Below, in pieces: positions 20,491 to 33,691 of a stretch of 46,975 nucleotides of DNA; position 1 is the stretch's first letter, and the number at the start of each line of letters is the position of its first letter. The position numbers and the translations under genes are program-made. Source of the DNA: Actinomyces provencensis (GTDB lineage Bacteria > Actinomycetota > Actinomycetes > Actinomycetales > Actinomycetaceae); contig NZ_LT700212.1 in assembly GCF_900155435.1 (NCBI RefSeq), forward strand, positions 2,028,202 through 2,075,176, given 5' to 3'. A model generated the notes under the pieces. It had not been told where the DNA came from, searched no databases, and saw only the letters and a list, made by a program, of their open reading frames with translations.

Positions 20491-20629
20491 GGCCCACCGG
20501 TACCCGGTCAGGCGGGCCGGGGCCGTGTGCCTGCCGGTGGCGGAGCACGCGGACGTCATCCGCCCTCCACGTCACGCACCTCCGACGCCCGTGCGCACTG
20601 ATGCCCACACCCTCGCGCACAATGGGGGC

Positions 20630-22900
<2,271 letters not shown>

Positions 22901-22913
22901 TCACCCCGCAGCT

Positions 22914-22949
22914 GGTCCTCCGGTCGGGGCGCCCGTGGGAGCGACCGGA
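22914..22949. terminator. Possible bidirectional terminator
   Basis: TCCGGTCG at 22919-22926 pairs with CGACCGGA at 22942-22949, with imperfect flanking complementarity, in the 118-base gap between convergent genes. Confidence 0.4.
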
Positions 22950-23018
22950 CCACCGCGTGCCGGAGCCGTCGGACACGCGGCCCGGGACCCGGGGCGCAGC
23001 GAGCACACGACGTGCGGA

Positions 23019-23882
23019 TCACGCGCGGTAGGGACCCATGCTCCACTGTCCGCGCTGGATCTCGCGACGACGACGGTTCACCCGCACCAACCAGATGATC
23101 CCGCCGATCGTCAGCGCGATGCCGAGCACGCCCACCGCCGTCCCCCACAGGAACGAACGGGTCCCGGCAGATGTCAGCGCCGAGGCATCGACCCCGGTCA
23201 TCCCGACCAGCTGTCCTGTCGCGCCGGTGCACTCCAGGGTGTAGTCGCCGGCGGGGATACCCAGTCCGAGGACGACGGAGGAGTTCCCGGTCGTCTCGCC
23301 GAGTGCATGGGTGGAACCGTCGGAACCCTCCAGGGTGCAGCTGACCGCCTCCCCACCCGTGGCACTGACCAGGTAGGAGCCCGACTGGTCGACGGTCACC
23401 GTCGATCCTGACGTCACCTCACTCGCACTGGAGACGAGGTCCTGGAACCCCACGCCGGTGAGCAGCACCGTCACGAACACCCCGAGGGCGAGCACGGTCG
23501 CCGTCAGCGCCCCCACCACGATCAGCACGATCGCCCAGGCGCGGGACGGCAACGGTTGGGCGGGTCCACCGCCGACAGGACCGTAGGGGCCCGAGGGTGC
23601 GCCCGGCCCCGCCTGGCCGTAGGGAGGCAGGGACCCGTACCCGGGACCGGCGGGGGTCGCAGGACCTCCCTGGGATCCGGCCTGGGAGCCGGGCCCGCCG
23701 GGCGTCCCGGCCTGGGGCCACGGGGACCCGGAGGCCGGACCGGAGGTCTGGCCGTACTGCGGCCAAGGGGTACCGGAGGCCTCGCCGGGCTGTGCCGCGG
23801 ACTCGTCCTCGGGCTTCCAGCCGGGTGAGCGCTGACCGAAGCGCGGGCGATCGTCAGGTGTCGGGTCGTTCGGAGTGGACAT
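23019..23882 (-). CDS. Two-span membrane protein with Pro/Gly-rich cytoplasmic N-terminus
   Basis: A 287-residue protein of unknown function. Residues 1-110 are Gly/Pro/Gln-rich and disordered, with short repeats such as GTPWPQYGQ and GSPWPQAG. A first transmembrane helix (AIVLIVVGALTATVLALGVFV) begins near 115; an extracytoplasmic domain of about 110 residues follows with two Cys (VSCTLEG and TLECTG) that could form a disulfide and a beta-rich pattern. A second helix (GTAVGVLGIALTIGGIIWLV) and a basic tail (RVNRRRREIQRG) close the protein. This layout is typical of actinobacterial envelope proteins. The ATG at 23882 follows GGAAGGGG, and a TAGACT -10 near 23920 indicates a leadered mRNA. Confidence 0.82.
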   Translation of the reverse strand: MSTPNDPTPDDRPRFGQRSPGWKPEDESAAQPGEASGTPWPQYGQTSGPASGSPWPQAGTPGGPGSQAGSQGGPATPAGPGYGSLPPYGQAGPGAPSGPYGPVGGGPAQPLPSRAWAIVLIVVGALTATVLALGVFVTVLLTGVGFQDLVSSASEVTSGSTVTVDQSGSYLVSATGGEAVSCTLEGSDGSTHALGETTGNSSVVLGLGIPAGDYTLECTGATGQLVGMTGVDASALTSAGTRSFLWGTAVGVLGIALTIGGIIWLVRVNRRRREIQRGQWSMGPYRA

Positions 23883-23977
23883 CTCGGCCCCTTCCAGGGG
23901 TTCAGCGTGATGACTGAAGTCTAGCCGGGCCCGCTCGGCGGTCGCCCGGGGAGACGGTTGACGGGGTGCGGGAGGCC

Positions 23978-24724
23978 TCAGGCGCGCAGGGCGCCCGTCG
24001 CCTCCAGACGTTCCCGACGCAGTTCAGGGACCCCGGGAACGTCGAGGGGCTCCAGGTCGCGCCCCACCGCTCGGGAGAGCAGCAGGTCCGCCAACTGAGG
24101 ATTGCGGGCGAGGGCGGGGCCGTGCATGTAGGTCGCGATGATCGCACCCTGGACGACACCGTCAGTGGCCACCGCTGCGGGCTCTGTCCCTTCAGGAGTC
24201 CCGTTGCCGGTGCCCACCAGCACGCGGCCCAGGGGGGCGGCATCCGGGCCCAGCACCGTTCCACCCCCGTGGTTCTCGAAACCCGTGAGCAGGTCGGTCA
24301 ACCCCTCCACCAGGGGTTCGGAGACGAGCTCCCCGATGGTGCGGTGCCCCTGGGGGTCGGTGGTCACGTCCAGGACCCCGATGCCGGCGACGCGCTCGCC
24401 TCGGGCATCTCGGTACCAGTGCCCGAGCACCTGCAGTGACGCACAGATCGCGAGCAGGGGATGACCGGCGTCGAGGGCGCGCACCAGGCCCGGGTCGCTG
24501 GCGAACTTTCCCGCCGCCAGTGCCTGTGCGGTGTCCTCGCCACCCCCCATGGTGTAGATGTCGAGACCCTCCGGGATCGGCGTGTCCAGGTCGATGACGT
24601 GGACCTCGGCCTCGAAGCCGCGCCGGTGTGCGCGCTCGCGCAGGATCCAGGCGTTCCCGGTGTCCCCGTAGGTCCCGAGGACCTCGGGCAGCAGGACGCC
24701 GATGCCCAGGACGGAATCACTCAT
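23978..24724 (-). CDS. gatD: Lipid II isoglutaminyl synthase, glutamine amidotransferase subunit
   Basis: GatD provides ammonia from glutamine for amidation of D-glutamate in peptidoglycan lipid II. The 248-residue class I amidotransferase has the nucleophile Cys94 in LLAICASLQ and the catalytic His201 in ATYMHGPALARNP; the family is known for a Cys-His dyad. GTYGDTGNAW and MGGGEDTAQ are GatD/CobQ-like signatures. The start ATG at 24724 overlaps the end of murT by eight bases, so translation is coupled to its partner. MurT and GatD form a cytosolic heterodimer. Confidence 0.95.
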   Translation of the reverse strand: MSDSVLGIGVLLPEVLGTYGDTGNAWILRERAHRRGFEAEVHVIDLDTPIPEGLDIYTMGGGEDTAQALAAGKFASDPGLVRALDAGHPLLAICASLQVLGHWYRDARGERVAGIGVLDVTTDPQGHRTIGELVSEPLVEGLTDLLTGFENHGGGTVLGPDAAPLGRVLVGTGNGTPEGTEPAAVATDGVVQGAIIATYMHGPALARNPQLADLLLSRAVGRDLEPLDVPGVPELRRERLEATGALRA

Positions 24725-26132
24725 CGCTCCCCCTCGTCGGAGTCGTCTCACCGGAGTCGTCAGGAGTGCTCGCGGCCCCGCCCTCGTCGGAGCCCTTCCC
24801 GACCGCACCGCGACCGCGGGCGTCGAGGACCCTCTTGAGATCACGGAAGGCGGTGTAGTTCGCGAGGAGCTCGACCCTGCCGGGGCGGCACAGCGCGATG
24901 GCCTCCATGGGCGTCCCGACACGACGGCAGTGGAGTCCGTCGTACTCCAGGCGCACTGCGAGGTCCGCCCCGCGCTCGCCGCAGGCCACGACCGTGCGTC
25001 GGCGCCCGGTCTCCAGGGCCGAGAAGTCCACGTCCCACAGCCAGGAGAGGTCCTGCCCGTCGGGGACCTGGCCGTTGACGGCCACCACCACCTGGTCGAC
25101 CTCCGGGTCGATCATCGTCATGGCCTCCTGCCAGCCCGCAGGGTTCTTGGCCAGCATGACCCGCACGCGGCGCCCGTCGACCTCGTGGACCGAGTAGCGC
25201 CCGGCGACCTCACTGACACCGCAGACGGCGGCGGCGGCCTCGTGCGCATCGGCCCCCAGGGCGACGGCGGCGGCGACGGCCTGGGCCGCGTTGCCGAGGT
25301 TGGCCACCCCCGGGAGTGCCAGGTGCAGCTGCTCGCGGATCCCTCCGGGACCGACCAGCACCGCGCTGGCGCCGTCGGCACCGGCGGAACCGGGCTCGGC
25401 ATCCTCCAGCCACCACTGCGGGTCGGGACGGGCGAAGGCCGTCGGTCCGTCGGCGACGTGCCAGGAACCGTCGGCGCGGACCACGCGACCACCTCGGGGG
25501 AAGCCCACCGAGTCGGCCCCCCAGCCCCCTCCGGCGGCCACCCACACGACGTGGTCGGAGTCCCACGCGGCCGAGGCGATCAGGGGATCGTCGCAATTGG
25601 CGACCACGACTGCCGCGGGGTGGGTGTCCACCGCCGAGCGGAGGCGCCTCTCGACGGTACCGATCTCCCCGACGCGGTCGAGCTGGTCGCGCGAGAGGTT
25701 GAGCAGGACCATCACCGCGGGGTCGACGTCCGCGGCGACCAGGGGCAGGTGCATCTCGTCGACCTCGAGGGCTGCGAACGGTGCCCAGGGGGCCTCCATG
25801 AGGGCGGTGACGATGCCGGGGGGCATGTTGTCGCCATTGACATTGGAGGCGACCGCGGCGCGGGTCGACAGTGCGGCGCGCACCATCCGGGTGGTGGTGG
25901 ACTTCCCGTTCGTCCCTGTCACGGTGACGCACCGACGCCCGCGGGCGAGGTCGGCGAGGACACGTGGTGAGACCGCGAGCGCGACCTCACCGCCGATCAT
26001 CCCGCCGGACCCGCGGCCGAGGGTGCGCGAGGCCGCCCGGGCCAGTCGCCCGACCCCGGTCGCCAGGTGTGAACGCACCGACATGTGCTCGCGCACCGAG
26101 TTCCCCTGTGCTGCTCCCCCGGGCTGATTCAT
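24717..26132 (-). CDS. murT: Lipid II isoglutaminyl synthase, Mur-ligase subunit MurT, without zinc-ribbon cysteines
   Basis: The ATP-dependent half of MurT/GatD; it activates the lipid II D-Glu carboxylate for amidation. It is 471 residues with Mur-ligase ATP-binding GTNGKST (73-79), NLSRDQLDR, the central-domain His/Asn region and the C-terminal DUF1727 domain with LAKNPAGWQEAM and DVDFSAL. The small zinc-ribbon insertion usually carries four Cys; here the equivalent stretch (about 207-241, from DSVGFPRGG to DPQWW) keeps the surrounding residues but has none. The C-terminal 35 residues are acidic/Ser-Thr-rich and contain a DEGG copy of the dispersed motif (24778). The start ATG has TAGTGT six bases upstream. 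Confidence 0.94.
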   Translation of the reverse strand: MNQPGGAAQGNSVREHMSVRSHLATGVGRLARAASRTLGRGSGGMIGGEVALAVSPRVLADLARGRRCVTVTGTNGKSTTTRMVRAALSTRAAVASNVNGDNMPPGIVTALMEAPWAPFAALEVDEMHLPLVAADVDPAVMVLLNLSRDQLDRVGEIGTVERRLRSAVDTHPAAVVVANCDDPLIASAAWDSDHVVWVAAGGGWGADSVGFPRGGRVVRADGSWHVADGPTAFARPDPQWWLEDAEPGSAGADGASAVLVGPGGIREQLHLALPGVANLGNAAQAVAAAVALGADAHEAAAAVCGVSEVAGRYSVHEVDGRRVRVMLAKNPAGWQEAMTMIDPEVDQVVVAVNGQVPDGQDLSWLWDVDFSALETGRRRTVVACGERGADLAVRLEYDGLHCRRVGTPMEAIALCRPGRVELLANYTAFRDLKRVLDARGRGAVGKGSDEGGAASTPDDSGETTPTRGSDE

Positions 26133-26138
26133 GGGGTC

Positions 26139-26144
26139 ACACTA
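26139..26144 (-). promoter_or_regulatory. -10 hexamer of murT-gatD (leaderless)
   Basis: TAGTGT on the minus strand, six bases before the murT ATG. Confidence 0.55.
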
Positions 26145-26296
26145 GCGCGGTGCCACACCGGTGCGCGCCCGGGCCCGCGGGGGTCGCGGACATGGATCGA
26201 CCCCGGGTCCACAGCGGACTCCGGGGTCGGATGCTGACGGGAGGGGGCAGGGCGTACCGGGACCCCTGGGGCCCCGTGCCGGGAGAGGAGTGGGTG

Positions 26297-26866
26297 TCAG
26301 AAGGCGCCGAAGGTGCCCTCCACGACACGACTCCCCCCGCGTGGACGCACAGATGTGCCGCCCGCGGGTCGGGCCGCCTCGATGGTCGCCCGGGCGGCCC
26401 GGTGGGCAATCGCCGCGCGCAACGGGTCCCACAGGACCAGGTCCGCGCGGTGCCCGCCGCTCCCCTCGGTCCACGTGGCGCGCTGTCCCCGCCGCAGCGG
26501 CGAGACCTCCCCGGTGGCCGAGGCCGCGAAGACACGGTCCCGACGTTCCTCGAGCTCCTCGAGGCGGTCCCTCAGGAGCGCACCCTGCTCACGCAGGTGC
26601 TCCACCTGGGCCTCCAGGTCGAGGATCCGACGGATCCCCGCCAGGTTGATCCCGTCCTCCTGCGACATGCGCTGGACGTCGCGCAGACGCTGCACGTCGC
26701 GTGAGGTGTAGCGACGCCCGCGCCCCTTGGAGCGGGCGGGCGTCACCAGACCGAGGCGGTCGTACTGACGCAGGGTCTGGGGGTGCATGCCCGCCAGCTC
26801 GGCAGCGACCGAGATGGCGAACAGCATCCCCCGGGGCTCACCCTGATCACGCGCCACGGTGCTCAC
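26297..26866 (-). CDS. hspR: Heat-shock repressor HspR
   Basis: A MerR-family repressor that binds HAIR operators and shuts off dnaK and clpB, using DnaK as co-repressor in studied actinobacteria. The 189-residue protein has the MerR winged helix ([23 protein letters not shown], then [14 protein letters not shown]), then a coiled coil with [23 protein letters not shown] and a longer C-terminal tail rich in Arg/Ala/Gly. The GTG start overlaps the dnaJ stop codon by four bases. It is the last gene of the dnaK operon and therefore represses its own synthesis through the two HAIR sites at 30659-30743. Confidence 0.94.
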   Translation of the reverse strand: MSTVARDQGEPRGMLFAISVAAELAGMHPQTLRQYDRLGLVTPARSKGRGRRYTSRDVQRLRDVQRMSQEDGINLAGIRRILDLEAQVEHLREQGALLRDRLEELEERRDRVFAASATGEVSPLRRGQRATWTEGSGGHRADLVLWDPLRAAIAHRAARATIEAARPAGGTSVRPRGGSRVVEGTFGAF

Positions 26867-27936
26867 ACCCGTGCCCGGTCGGCCAGACCCGCACGCGGGT
26901 CCCAGTCACCCTGGCTGGCGGCCAGGGCCTCCACGGCCCTGCGCTGGTCGGCATCCATGTCCTTGGGCACCGCGACCTGGATCTCGACGAGGAGATCACC
27001 GGTGCGCTTGCCGTGGTGGACACCGCGACGGCGCACCCGCAGCACCGTGCCCGAGGCCGTCCCGGCGGGGACCTTCAGTGAGATGCTCTTCCCGTCGGGC
27101 AGGGGCACGGACACCTTGGCACCCAGTGCGGCCTCCGCGTACGTCACCGGCAGGTGCATGCGCAGGTCGTCACCGGAGCGGGAGTACACCGGGTGCGGCT
27201 CGACCTTGATGGTCACCACGAGGTCGCCCGCGGGCGCCCCGAGCTGGCCGGGACGGCCCTTGCCGCGCAGACGGATCTTCTGGCCGTCACGCACCCCCTC
27301 GGGAATGCGCACCGTCATCGACTTCCCGTCCACGCTCATCCGCACCGTGGTGCCCTCGAGCGCCTGACGGAAGGACAACGAGGTGGAGGCCCTCAGGTCG
27401 GCACCGCGCTGCGGGGAACCACCCCCGAAGCCGGAGCCACCTCCTGACGTCCCACCGAAGGACGCCCCGGCACCGAAACGACTGCCCCGCCCGAAGGAGG
27501 CGCCGCCCGGGGCCGCGCCTCCCCCGCCGAACAGGTTGGAGAGGATGTCGTCGAAGTCGCCACCCCCGTTGGCCGAGCCACCGTTGGTGCTGTAACGGAC
27601 ACGGGTCCCCCCGTTGCCGCCACCGAACATCGAGGAGAAGACGTCCTCGAACCCGGCGCCGTTGGAGCCGCCGGGTCCGGCGGAGAACCTCGCCCCGCCG
27701 CCGGCCATCGCCCGCAGTGCGTCGTACTGCTTGCGCTGCTCGGCGTCGGAGAGCACGGCGTACGCCTCGCCGATCTCCTTGAACCTCTCCTCGGCCTTGG
27801 CGTCACCCGGGTTCTGGTCCGGGTGCCACTTCCGGGCGAGCTTGCGGTACGCCTTCTTGATGGCATCCTGATCGGCGTCCTTGTCGACGCCCAAGGTCTT
27901 GTAGAAGTCCTTCTCGAGCCAGTCCTGTCCGCTCAC
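26863..27936 (-). CDS. dnaJ: Co-chaperone DnaJ (type without zinc-finger domain)
   Basis: J-domain co-chaperone that stimulates DnaK ATP hydrolysis and delivers substrates. The 357 residues comprise the J domain ([23 protein letters not shown] in KWHPDQNPG), a long Gly/Phe/Ser-rich region (about 80-175) and the substrate-binding C-terminal domains ([17 protein letters not shown] onward). No CXXCXGXG repeats are present, so it is a CbpA/type II-like DnaJ, the usual form in actinobacterial dnaK operons. The GTG start follows AAGGAGG, 46 bases after grpE. It overlaps hspR by four bases. Confidence 0.95.
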   Translation of the reverse strand: MSGQDWLEKDFYKTLGVDKDADQDAIKKAYRKLARKWHPDQNPGDAKAEERFKEIGEAYAVLSDAEQRKQYDALRAMAGGGARFSAGPGGSNGAGFEDVFSSMFGGGNGGTRVRYSTNGGSANGGGDFDDILSNLFGGGGAAPGGASFGRGSRFGAGASFGGTSGGGSGFGGGSPQRGADLRASTSLSFRQALEGTTVRMSVDGKSMTVRIPEGVRDGQKIRLRGKGRPGQLGAPAGDLVVTIKVEPHPVYSRSGDDLRMHLPVTYAEAALGAKVSVPLPDGKSISLKVPAGTASGTVLRVRRRGVHHGKRTGDLLVEIQVAVPKDMDADQRRAVEALAASQGDWDPRAGLADRARV

Positions 27937-27982
27937 CGCAACTCACCTCCTTGATCCATTGTCGTGTGCTCCGTGGTCATCC

Positions 27983-28674
27983 TCACTCGGGATTCTCGAC
28001 CAGCACCTTCGTGGGCCGCAGCACCTTGTCACCCATCCGGTACCCCGGCTGGAGCACCTGGGCGACCACCGGGTGGTCGACCTCGGCACTGGTGCGCGCC
28101 ATGAGGGCCTCGTGCAGTGCGGGGTCGAAGTCGTCCCCGACGGCACCGAAGCGCTCCAGGTGGAAACGGGTGGACAGTGTGTCCTCCAGCTTCTGGGCGA
28201 TCGACGCGAAGGGACCCTCGAGCTCGCCGTGGGCCCTCGCCGCGTCGATGTCGTCGAGCACTCCGATGAGGGACTCCACGACCTCCTCGTGGCCCGACCC
28301 GCGGTGGGCGGAGGCGGCCTCCTTGGCCCGGCGCACGTAGTTCCCGTACTCCTGGTTGAGGTTGAACAGGTCCGCCTTCGCGCGGGCGAGGTCATCCCCC
28401 AGCTCGCCGATACGGGCCATCGCCCCGGCGAGCTCGGAGTCCTCGACATCGGCCTCGAAGTCCGACATGTCGTGCCCCTCCTTCCCCGTTGCGGGTGCGT
28501 CCGTCTCCCCGGCGTCGTCGTGCCCGGTGTCGGGCTCCCCGGCGCCGGAGGGGGTGGCGGGCGCCGAGGCGCCCGCCTGCGCCGCCTCGGCGGCGCCGCC
28601 CTCGTCGGTGTGGCCCGATGCACCAGCGGGGGTGCCGGGCTCCTCGCCCGACTCGCCGTTCATCGGTTCCTCAC

Positions 28675-28678
<4 letters not shown>
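27983..28678 (-). CDS. grpE: Nucleotide exchange factor GrpE
   Basis: Releases ADP from DnaK. The 231-residue protein has an acidic, Ala/Gly/Thr-rich disordered N-terminus of about 75 residues, a long dimerisation helix ([26 protein letters not shown]) and the beta domain with [16 protein letters not shown] and [18 protein letters not shown]. The GTG start overlaps the dnaK stop by four bases; an ATG five codons later is an alternative. The N-terminal tail carries a sense GACGAGGGCGG copy (28596) read as DEGG. Confidence 0.95.
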
Positions 28679-30558
<1,880 letters not shown>

Positions 30559-30658
30559 GTGTGTCTGTTCCTTCCGTCCGTCCCGGTGTGGATTTCCGTG
30601 GCGGCCGGTGGGCCGCCGGCGGTGCCGGTTCGGTGTGTGTCGTTGTTCGGGGCTCTTG

Positions 30659-30679
30659 CTTGAGTCTCCTCCACTCAAG
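30659..30679. promoter_or_regulatory. HAIR operator 1 of the dnaK operon
   Basis: A perfect CTTGAGT-N7-ACTCAAG directly downstream of, and touching, the dnaK -10 box, positioned to block transcription initiation. Confidence 0.93.
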
Positions 30680-30706
30680 GTTAGAGTGTTGCCTCCCGGG
30701 TGGCAA
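30678..30706 (-). promoter_or_regulatory. dnaK operon promoter
   Basis: On the minus strand TTGCCA (30701-30706) is followed after exactly 17 bases by TAACCT (30678-30683), an actinobacterial housekeeping-type promoter lying between the two HAIR boxes. Confidence 0.65.
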
Positions 30707-30722
30707 CCCGGCGGGCCTCAAA

Positions 30723-30743
30723 CTTGAGTCTGCTGTACTCAAC
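30723..30743. promoter_or_regulatory. HAIR operator 2 of the dnaK operon (one mismatch)
   Basis: CTTGAGT-N7-ACTCAAC lies upstream of the -35 box, so the promoter is bracketed by two HspR sites 64 bases apart (about six helical turns). Confidence 0.85.
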
Positions 30744-30984
30744 TCATGGGGGGTGGGTTTATTCCCGTGGCCCGGATCCCCATCGACGAGGGCGGGGCGA
30801 GGGCGCTCCCCGAGGCCAGGTGACCGGCGCAGACGGCGCTGCGCGCCCGATCCCGCGGGTCGACGTCGCCCAGCGTGGCGCGACACCGACCACCTGTGCT
30901 CTCGACACCGGGTCACCCCCGGACCGGACCGGGCCCCGACCCACGCGCCGTCGACGTTCAGATCCCCCGGCGGTCGCGGGAGAA

Positions 30985-31110
30985 CGGACTCCGATCCCCG
31001 AACAGGGCGGACTTCGACCTCCGAACAGAGCGGACTTCGACCCCCGAACAGAGCGGACCTCGACCCCCGAACAGAGCGGACTTCGAGCCTGGAACAGAGC
31101 GGACTTCGCC
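30985..31110. repeat. 23-bp tandem array, locus 2
   Basis: Five full units start at 30985, 31008, 31031, 31054 and 31077, plus a partial unit at 31100. The consensus is CGGACTTCGACCC followed by CCGAACAGAG. It is in the same orientation as locus 1 (14311-14390), and both arrays end in CGGACYTCGCC followed by a purine-rich stretch. Confidence 0.92.
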
Positions 31111-31158
31111 GAGGGGGAGGGGTGGGGAGGAGTGCGCCCGCCGTGGGAGAATCCCCGG

Positions 31159-32349
31159 GTGGAGTGCGCGTACTGGGATGCGGGAGTCTGCCGTTCGTGC
31201 ACCTGGCTGGAGATCCCCTACGCCGACCAGGTGACGGACAAGCAGGCTTCCGTCGAGCACGCCCTGGCGGAGGTCCCGGGGGCTGCGGACATCACCTGGC
31301 TCCCGGCGCGCACCTCGGCGGAGACAGGGTTCCGCACACGGGCGAAGATGGTCGTCGGCGGGACCACGCAGGACCCGACCCTGGGAATCCTCGACACCGA
31401 CCGCCACGGGGTCGACCTGAGGGACTGCCCGGTCATGGATCCCGCCCTGCGGGCCGCCATGCCCGGCCTCGCCCATTTCATCCGACGGACGGGACTCGTG
31501 CCCTACGACGTCCCCCGGAGGAGCGGCGAGCTCAAGTACGTCCTGGTGACCTCGGCCGATGACGGCACGCTGATGGTGCGGTTCGTCCTGCGCTCCCGTC
31601 GCCAGCTCGCCTCCCTGCGCCGGAACCTGGGGCTGCTCCTGGAACTGGTGCCCTCCACACGGGTCGTCACGGCGAACATCCACCCCGTCCACGAGGCCAT
31701 CATCGAGGGCCCCGAGGAGATCGTGCTCACCGGGTCCGCCACGCTCCCCATGCGCGTCGGCGACGTCGTCCTCGATCCCGGCCCGCGCAGCTTCTCCCAG
31801 ACGAACACGGAGGTCGCAGGTGACCTCTACCGCCAGGCAGCCCGGTGGGTCGACGAGGGCGGGGCCCGCAGCCTGTGGGACCTCTACTGCGGGGTCGGTG
31901 GCTTCGCGCTCCACGCAGCGCGGGCCGGAGTCGCGGAGGTGACCGGGGTGGAGGTCTCCGGACAGGCGATCGCCTCGGCCCGGAAGGCTGCGGACGACCT
32001 GCTGTCCGGGACCGCAGCCCCGGGCAGCACCTCGTCGGTCCACCCAGCGACGGGGTCCGGTGCCGCACGCTTCGTGGCAGCGGACGCCACGGAGTGGGCC
32101 CTGGGGCAGGAGTCGGTCCCGGATGCCGTCGTGGTCAATCCTCCCCGCCGGGGGATCGGGCCTGACCTGGCCCGATGGCTGGACGACTCACGGGTCGGCC
32201 TGGTCGTCTACTCCTCCTGCAACCCGCAGAGCCTGGCCCGGGACCTCCTCGCCATGCCGCACCTGCGCCCCCAGGAGGCGCGCCTGTTCGACATGTTCCC
32301 CCACACCGCACACGCCGAGGTCGCCATCAGACTGACCCGGAGGGACTGA
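31159..32349 (+). CDS. rlmC: 23S rRNA uracil-C5 methyltransferase, RlmC type
   Basis: A SAM-dependent RNA m5U methyltransferase with an iron-sulfur cluster, predicted to modify 23S rRNA. The 396-residue product starts VECAYWDAGVCRSCTW, giving Cys3, Cys11 and Cys14; the fourth ligand is in DLRDCPVMD. The Rossmann part has LWDLYCGVGGFALHAARAG, VVVNPPRRGIG and the catalytic Cys in VYSSCNPQSLARD. Only the RlmC/RlmD distinction is uncertain; the N-terminal Cys spacing and lack of a TRAM domain favour RlmC. The GTG start follows GGGAGA and also has GAGAAT six bases upstream; the frame open upstream crosses the tandem array and is not coding. The motif GACGAGGGCGG at 31852 is read as VDEGGAR. Confidence 0.9.
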   Translation: MECAYWDAGVCRSCTWLEIPYADQVTDKQASVEHALAEVPGAADITWLPARTSAETGFRTRAKMVVGGTTQDPTLGILDTDRHGVDLRDCPVMDPALRAAMPGLAHFIRRTGLVPYDVPRRSGELKYVLVTSADDGTLMVRFVLRSRRQLASLRRNLGLLLELVPSTRVVTANIHPVHEAIIEGPEEIVLTGSATLPMRVGDVVLDPGPRSFSQTNTEVAGDLYRQAARWVDEGGARSLWDLYCGVGGFALHAARAGVAEVTGVEVSGQAIASARKAADDLLSGTAAPGSTSSVHPATGSGAARFVAADATEWALGQESVPDAVVVNPPRRGIGPDLARWLDDSRVGLVVYSSCNPQSLARDLLAMPHLRPQEARLFDMFPHTAHAEVAIRLTRRD

Positions 32350-32599
32350 CCCCGGGAGGGCGACCCACCGCAACCCTGTGCAGGGTCGACCGGACAGCAC
32401 GGCAGCGGCACCACAGGACTGTCGGCCTGCGACACACCCCACTGCGGCGCACCGGTGGCGCAGCCGGACAGTGCAGCACGGGACCCGCCGGGGACCGGGG
32501 GCACGGGACCGCCGGACCCCCGCCCGGCGACCGAGGTGCACAGCACGGACACAGCAGCACCACACCGGCGCACGAAGTCCACCGGCGATCCTGCCGGGC

Positions 32600-33691
32600 A
32601 TGGAGCGAAACGACGACACCCCTCCGGAGCGCGAGCCGGACCGGGACACTGACCGCGCCGACGCCGACGCCAGTGACGGACGACGGATTGGGAAGAGGAC
32701 AGGGAGGGCCCTCCTCACTGGCGCCCTCACCCTCCTGCTCGCCCTGGGAGGGGCGAGCGCGTGGGCCCTCGACAGGTTCGTCATCCCGCACGTCGAGGTC
32801 ACCAATGCCTCGGCGCTGGAGTCCACCACCTCGGCCGGGGACTCCTCGGCCGGCACCGACAGTCCGGGTGACACCTCCTCCGGGTCCTCCACGGCGGAGG
32901 ACGGCACACAGGACGACAGCCCGACCTCCTCGACGACCACCACCGCGACCAGCTACCGGTCGGGGGACACCTCGGTCTCCCTCTCCGCCGTCACCACGGG
33001 CAGCGGATCCGACACGGTGACGTACTACGTGGCCGACGTCCGGCTCAGTGATGCGACAGATCTGAGGTCCGCGTTCGCCGATGACTCCTTCGGGGAGAAC
33101 ATCACCGAGAAGACCTCCCAGATCGCCACGGAGAACGGCGCCGTCCTGGCCATCAACGGTGACTACTACGGGTTCCGTGACACGGGGATCGTCATCCGCA
33201 ACGGGGTCGTCTACCGCGACGAGGGCGCCCGGGAGGGCCTGGCCCTCTACCGCGACGGGAGGGTGGAGGTCTACGACGAGACCACCACCGACGCCCGGAC
33301 CCTCGTCGACGAGGGCGTGTGGAACACGCTCTCCTTCGGCCCGGCGCTGGTCGAGGACGCAGAGGTCGTCGACGGCATCGACTCCGTCGAGATCGACACG
33401 AACTTCGGCAACCACTCCGTCCAGGGGGACCAGCCCCGGACCGCCATCGGGGTCATCGACGAGAACCACCTGGTCCTCGTCGTCATCGACGGACGTTCCG
33501 AGGGCCACTCCCGTGGCGTGACGATGACGGAACTCGCCCGGATCATGAAGGACCTGGGTGCGACGACTGCCTACAACCTCGACGGCGGCGGTTCCTCCAC
33601 CCTGTGGTTCAACGGCGAGGTCGTCAACCAGCCCTCCAACGGCGGGGAGAGAGCCACCTCCGACATCCTCTACATCCGGGCCGGGTCATGA
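32600..33691 (+). CDS. Membrane-anchored phosphodiester glycosidase (NAGPA domain)
   Basis: A 363-residue protein with a short charged cytoplasmic N-terminus, one transmembrane helix (LLTGALTLLLALGGASAWAL, about 37-56), a Ser/Thr/Asp-rich extracytoplasmic linker (to about 118) and a C-terminal NAGPA domain. The domain shows VLAINGDYYGFRD, SFGPALVED, RTAIGVID and YNLDGGGSSTLWFNG, the hallmarks of the phosphodiester alpha-N-acetylglucosaminidase family, which cleaves sugar-1-phosphodiesters. The stop codon overlaps the glycosyltransferase start (ATGA), so the products are probably coupled. No clear ribosome site precedes ATG 32600. Inference: it trims or remodels a surface phospho-glycan. Confidence 0.88.
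   Translation: MERNDDTPPEREPDRDTDRADADASDGRRIGKRTGRALLTGALTLLLALGGASAWALDRFVIPHVEVTNASALESTTSAGDSSAGTDSPGDTSSGSSTAEDGTQDDSPTSSTTTTATSYRSGDTSVSLSAVTTGSGSDTVTYYVADVRLSDATDLRSAFADDSFGENITEKTSQIATENGAVLAINGDYYGFRDTGIVIRNGVVYRDEGAREGLALYRDGRVEVYDETTTDARTLVDEGVWNTLSFGPALVEDAEVVDGIDSVEIDTNFGNHSVQGDQPRTAIGVIDENHLVLVVIDGRSEGHSRGVTMTELARIMKDLGATTAYNLDGGGSSTLWFNGEVVNQPSNGGERATSDILYIRAGS

Larger units (their letters stand above)
30559..31158. other. 600-base divergent intergenic region, dnaK to rlmC
   Basis: From left to right: the dnaK 5' leader (about 105 bases), the HAIR boxes and promoter (30659-30743), a copy of GACGAGGGCGG (30785), about 190 bases of unremarkable GC-rich DNA, the 23-bp tandem array (30985-31110), and the rlmC start region. 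No small gene is supported. Confidence 0.6.

Noticed and set aside
30985-31110. Possible CRISPR array
   Set aside because: The 23-bp units abut with no unique spacers and no cas genes are present; it is a tandem repeat.
32378-32599. N-terminal extension of the NAGPA protein
   Set aside because: The translated extension is His/Arg/Thr-rich without family character; ATG 32600 precedes a normal signal-anchor.
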